The translations under genes were made by a program, and so were the position numbers. A stretch of 45,385 nt of DNA from JAJYBV01 sp021812265 (GTDB taxonomy: Bacteria; Chloroflexota; Ktedonobacteria; Ktedonobacterales; JACDGC01), in NCBI GenBank assembly GCA_027459525.1, contig DAIDIC010000123.1:1-45385 (forward strand). The letters run 5' to 3'. Within the stretch, counting starts at the first letter, position 1; every line of letters starts with the position of its first letter. This document shows, in pieces, positions 41,846 through 45,385 of this stretch. Below the pieces are notes generated by a model. It was not told the origin of the DNA and did no database searches. It saw only the letters and a program-made list of their open reading frames with translations.

Positions 41846-43087
41846 ATGTCGAAACAGACCAAAGCCCGCCACCAAACAGCATTCGGAATATCGGCGCAAA
41901 CACCGCCCAAAACAGCTTCAGCAAACACCGCTGATAATACAGTTGCCGCCACAGCCAGCGCAGAGACTGCAACGACTCCGGCGGCGCCAACGAATAGTTT
42001 TACCGCGCTCATGGAAAAAGCGTCCCAAGAAATACTGACTCTGAACTATTGGTTTGAAGCTCAACCCCTGCCGGAACCCTATTCGGTAGTTATAAAATTT
42101 ACCGGAACACGCAACAACATCGAAGGGAAACCCGGACCCCGCGATACCTTCACACATTTTGAAACAATTGATGAGGTGCCGCCAAACAGCGGATCATTAT
42201 CAGTTACCGCACATGTGGACGGCATAAATCCCGGAGAGTGGACAGTTACAGCTCAAGTTGCAGACTTAGGAAAAAATAAAAATAAACAAGGTATAAAAAC
42301 TCCTCCAGCAGACTTAGAAATAAAAGATCCGCTGGCGCGCATTTGGCATACATGGGCGCCGTCATCCGAAAAAAAATCACAGGTAAAAACCGGATTTTTA
42401 TATTGGGGAAAAACTCCCGGCATAATTCCGGGCGCATGGCCAATTTTAGTAACATTGGGAATTATTGCGGCAATTTTGCTGCAAACCGCCATTATGGCGC
42501 ACGAACATATCGTTATCGGCTCACGGTTATCCGTTACTTTCTTTGCGCTTATTGCGGGCATCATTGGCGGTAAAGGCTGGTTCATCCTGAAACATTGGCG
42601 GGACCACCGCTGGGAAGGCTGGACAATTCAAGGTTTTGTTTTTGGCATAGCAGCCGCCTTATTGTTGTTGCTGCCCACAAATCATATTTCATTAGGATCT
42701 TTTCTGGATCCGCTTGGCCCAAGTTTGCTCATTGGTATCGGCATCGGCCGGCTGGGCTGTTTTTTTGCCGGATGCTGCGGCGGGCCGCTTACATGCGAGC
42801 CATGGGGTGTTTGGTCATCAGATCAACGAATCGGCGGGAAAAGGGTTCCCACTCAATTGATGGAATCTTCATTTGCGTTTATAACCGGTTTTGCCGAATT
42901 GCTGCTGCTTTGGCAGAAAGGTCCGGCAAATGGCGCATTTTTTGCGGCAGCAATTGCGGTATACGCGCTGGGCAGGCAAGGTATTTTGCGTATGCGACAG
43001 GAAAGAAATATAACGAAATGGGATAATTACATTACTGGGGCAATTGCAGTTATTTTCGTTATTTCGCTCATTTTCGCGCTGAAATGA
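41846..43087 (+). CDS. Lgt-like membrane protein with an N-terminal extracytoplasmic-type domain
   Basis: A 413-residue protein; CAGGA is about 9 bases before ATG 41846. The first 65 residues are Ala/Thr-rich. Residues about 68-145 read as a beta-sandwich (YSVVIKFTGTRNNIEG, VPPNSGSLSVTAHVDGINPGEWTVTAQVADL), like an Fn3-type domain. The rest has about seven transmembrane segments and Lgt text: GIGIGRLGCFFAGCCGGPLTCEPWGV and RVPTQLMES. Lgt moves diacylglyceryl onto prolipoproteins. The usual HGG in the second segment is QGF here (WTIQGFVFG), and the HP of HP-T-Q is VP, so the active site may be changed. It stands alone with a short palindrome upstream. Confidence 0.75.
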   Translation: MSKQTKARHQTAFGISAQTPPKTASANTADNTVAATASAETATTPAAPTNSFTALMEKASQEILTLNYWFEAQPLPEPYSVVIKFTGTRNNIEGKPGPRDTFTHFETIDEVPPNSGSLSVTAHVDGINPGEWTVTAQVADLGKNKNKQGIKTPPADLEIKDPLARIWHTWAPSSEKKSQVKTGFLYWGKTPGIIPGAWPILVTLGIIAAILLQTAIMAHEHIVIGSRLSVTFFALIAGIIGGKGWFILKHWRDHRWEGWTIQGFVFGIAAALLLLLPTNHISLGSFLDPLGPSLLIGIGIGRLGCFFAGCCGGPLTCEPWGVWSSDQRIGGKRVPTQLMESSFAFITGFAELLLLWQKGPANGAFFAAAIAVYALGRQGILRMRQERNITKWDNYITGAIAVIFVISLIFALK

Positions 43088-43099
43088 TTTTTTGATCGC

Positions 43100-45079
43100 C
43101 TATGCCGTCATTTCATCATTTAAGTCATCAAATTCGGCAGGATGATTAATAACATACTGCAACGCCGCAACTACATCCGGATCAAAGAGAATATCAGCCA
43201 GTTGCGCAATAGCATCCAACGCTTCTTCCGGTGTCATGGCGCTGCGATATTTCTGCGGTGTTTGCATGCTGATAAACGTATCGGCCACAGCTAAAATACG
43301 GGCGCCTAACGGAATATCGGTTTTATTTAAATGATCCGGATATCCCGAACCATTCCACCGTTCATGATGGCTGCGTACAATCGGTAAAAGATTTTGAAAA
43401 TCATCATATCCACTGAGCAAAGATTCGCTAAAAATTGGGTGCTGATGGATAAACACCCAATCTTCCTCGGAAAGTTGATCTGTTTTATGTAAAACAGAAG
43501 GCGGAATCATCATCATACCAACATCACACACCAGCGCCGCCATACGAATTGCCCAAGAAAGAGGTTCATCAACCTTCATTTGCCGCGCCAATTGATAACT
43601 ATATGAAGAAATTTCTTCCGCGCGGTTATTTATTAAGACTCGGTTCATACGCAGGAGCGCCGAAAAATTATGCATTGGTGATGTAACTGGAGTATTTGCA
43701 GTATCCCCATATTTATTATTCGAAACCGAGTTGACAATATTTAAAATCATGGCGATTTTAGCGGTAATAGATGATATTGCCGCGCGAATTTGCTCTGAAA
43801 ACCCGCGTTGTTCATATACAGCAATCACAATAATGGCTTGGCAAGCTTTATCAAATACCACCGGATACGCCAATACCGATTGAAATCCTTCTTGGCGAAG
43901 CCTTGGAGCAAAGCGTGTTATGCCATTATGGATATCTACACTAAATGGGTGGCAGTTGTTTACCATCATAGGAACAAACGGATCTGGCCATGACTCAAAC
44001 GCAGCAGCGTCAAATGTTATGCCATGGCGGCTATTTTCATTCTGATTATGCGAACTATGTTTCGACCAAGACCAACGTTTCATTTCAATATGTTCTACAG
44101 CAAACGCATTCTTTTCAGTGCGCTGCAATATCATAGCGCAATCAACATTGCAAATATGCAGCAGTGAAATACAGGTATGCTTAATCATTTGGTCGGGTGA
44201 CTGCGAACGCAGCATTGATAATTGTGAATACGCCGCAAGTTCCTGCAAAATAATTTTATTAGACGCCGCCGCCGAGTTATGCGCAGCAGTTTCATTTTTT
44301 TCTGAATGTACAATCTTAGCCGGTGTTTCTGGTTTTATTACATCTGATGGTTTCACTGTATCTGCAGTATGTTTTTCGGTTAAAAATTGCATAATAGCAA
44401 AGCTGAGAATTTGCCCTAAAGCAATGGATGAATCACCAATAATACGTGTAAGATTATTGGTTTGTTTTAGTTGTGAAGAGGTGATAAAGAACACACCAAT
44501 CAAATCATTGAGGTAATATATTGGGGCAATTATTCCATAAATATCATGCTGCAATAAGCGAATAAGATCGGTATCAATTTCCAATGACTGACTGGTATAC
44601 CATTTTGCTTTATTTTTACTTGAGCCACGCAAAGATTTTTCAAGCGCTATTAAAACATCATGCGCAGAATCTGCCGATAATTGGGGAACGGTTAATATAG
44701 TTGCTAAAGCAGAGTCATCTCGCAATGTACAAATCATATCATTAGGTTTCTTAGGTATCCACAGCGCTAAAAATACGCCAAAATCAGTAAGTGTCGAAGC
44801 GAAATTATTAACAATTGCCGCAGCTATTTGCGCAATCGGTTCATTTGCCGCCAGCGAAGCAATACTATTTACCTGAATGGTATGCCAATTTATCGCCGCA
44901 ATGAACTGCTGCTGTAATTGGGAAACGCGATCTTCCAGTTGAGTGACACGTATATCTTCTTTTATAACAGGCTTTTCCGGTTCATCCTGATGCGGCTTTC
45001 GTGACGCTGACAGATATTTCATCATCCAAACAGCGCCGCCGCCAATCAATGCGCCAATGATTAAATATAGAAAATCCAA
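43100..45079 (-). CDS. Membrane-anchored GAF-GAF-HD-GYP-like protein (degenerate HD)
   Basis: A 659-residue protein from TTG 45079, chosen because GGAGG is about 7 bases upstream. Order: one N-terminal transmembrane helix (about 3-20), a coiled coil (about 45-60), a GAF-like domain (about 65-235), a linker, a second GAF-like domain (about 285-455), and an HD-GYP-like domain (about 480-645). HD-GYP enzymes cut cyclic-di-GMP. GYP is intact (HHERWNGSGYP, 571-581), as is Asp600 in VADTF. The lead 'HD' is CD (518-519), and the following GK is GM, so a metal ligand is lost. It may be a sensor without phosphodiesterase activity. Confidence 0.82.
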   Translation of the reverse strand: MDFLYLIIGALIGGGAVWMMKYLSASRKPHQDEPEKPVIKEDIRVTQLEDRVSQLQQQFIAAINWHTIQVNSIASLAANEPIAQIAAAIVNNFASTLTDFGVFLALWIPKKPNDMICTLRDDSALATILTVPQLSADSAHDVLIALEKSLRGSSKNKAKWYTSQSLEIDTDLIRLLQHDIYGIIAPIYYLNDLIGVFFITSSQLKQTNNLTRIIGDSSIALGQILSFAIMQFLTEKHTADTVKPSDVIKPETPAKIVHSEKNETAAHNSAAASNKIILQELAAYSQLSMLRSQSPDQMIKHTCISLLHICNVDCAMILQRTEKNAFAVEHIEMKRWSWSKHSSHNQNENSRHGITFDAAAFESWPDPFVPMMVNNCHPFSVDIHNGITRFAPRLRQEGFQSVLAYPVVFDKACQAIIVIAVYEQRGFSEQIRAAISSITAKIAMILNIVNSVSNNKYGDTANTPVTSPMHNFSALLRMNRVLINNRAEEISSYSYQLARQMKVDEPLSWAIRMAALVCDVGMMMIPPSVLHKTDQLSEEDWVFIHQHPIFSESLLSGYDDFQNLLPIVRSHHERWNGSGYPDHLNKTDIPLGARILAVADTFISMQTPQKYRSAMTPEEALDAIAQLADILFDPDVVAALQYVINHPAEFDDLNDEMTA

Positions 45080-45385
45080 TGAAGAAATCCTCCGCCATTT
45101 GTATGCTTAATAGGACACAAATAATTTCTGAGATACACCATTTACAGCCTTAGTGAGCGTTTTTATATATTTGCAAAAATTTACCCACTAATTTTGCGTT
45201 ACTTCCATATTCAGCATATACACACGTAATTTCTAATCGGCATAATGAGGCAAATTCTTCAGAGACAAAATCTCCATTCTGCTTTGTTGCGTACCCGCAA
45301 AAGCAGAAAAAATTATAAATGTCGGCAGCTTTGTCTTATGTCATGCTCGTTTTCTTTACATTTCACATGTGGTTTAGCCGCTATT
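45080..45385. other. AT-rich non-coding end of window
   Basis: This 306-base end has no open frame with a ribosome binding site and no RNA gene that I recognise. It should hold the promoter of the GAF/HD-GYP-like gene, but no clear -35/-10 pair is seen. Confidence 0.4.

Noticed and set aside
1..45385. CRISPR arrays, toxin-antitoxin pairs and restriction systems
   Set aside because: No regularly spaced repeats and no matching genes were found in either strand.

Overview
The window looks like chromosome of a monoderm-type bacterium, most likely a Chloroflexota (Ktedonobacteria-like) lineage. The grounds are lipoboxes without outer-membrane machinery, a zinc-ribbon/kinase-like receptor, a GerMN-type lipoprotein, an actinomycete-style integrative element, and moderate GC with AT-rich spacers. 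There is no rRNA or other decisive marker, so the taxonomy is an inference.

Layout. 1-2524 is the right end of an integrative element (rep-xis-int) abutting the 3' end of a tRNA-Thr(CGU) gene; its xis frame carries an in-frame TAG. 2.6-7.6 kb holds a GerMN-like lipoprotein, a nucleoside phosphorylase, a secreted protein, an acyl-CoA dehydrogenase and a small unknown. 7.6-13.1 kb is a phosphate operon on the minus strand, pstS-pstC-pstA-pstB-phoU-phoB, with tandem Pho-box-like repeats upstream of pstS; no phoR is present. 13.3-15.3 kb is a GT2 glycosyltransferase overlapping a flippase-like membrane protein, followed by a terminator and an unusual two-HTH regulator. 16.3-26.0 kb (minus) holds lon, a 1080-residue chimeric receptor (zinc ribbon, pseudokinase, TM, TPR-like, periplasmic-binding-like), a GH114 lipoprotein, citrate synthase, and a fusion of a CmoA-type carboxy-SAM synthase with an AroH chorismate mutase. 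26.3-30.2 kb holds a CHAP protein and two GT87/DUF2029-like membrane proteins. 30.5-33.5 kb is a MacB-type ABC operon with a lipoprotein, followed by a possible IS200/IS605-type right-end remnant. 33.6-45.1 kb holds a GNAT/thioesterase pair, an HD hydrolase, a second pseudokinase, membrane and zinc-finger proteins, a cysteine desulfurase/YfiH pair, an Lgt-like protein with an N-terminal extension, and a GAF-GAF-degenerate HD-GYP protein.

Across the window there is a family of four ~135-bp non-coding repeats (2.7, 3.7, 15.3 and 35.2 kb) with terminal inverted repeats and internal hairpins, resembling MITEs.

The strongest candidate for a new system is the CmoA-AroH fusion at 24892-26019. Chorismate mutase makes prephenate, and prephenate is the known carboxyl donor of CmoA, so one polypeptide could make and consume the donor for carboxy-SAM. 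The AroH catalytic residues look intact; the CmoA residue that binds the carboxylate is Lys rather than Arg.
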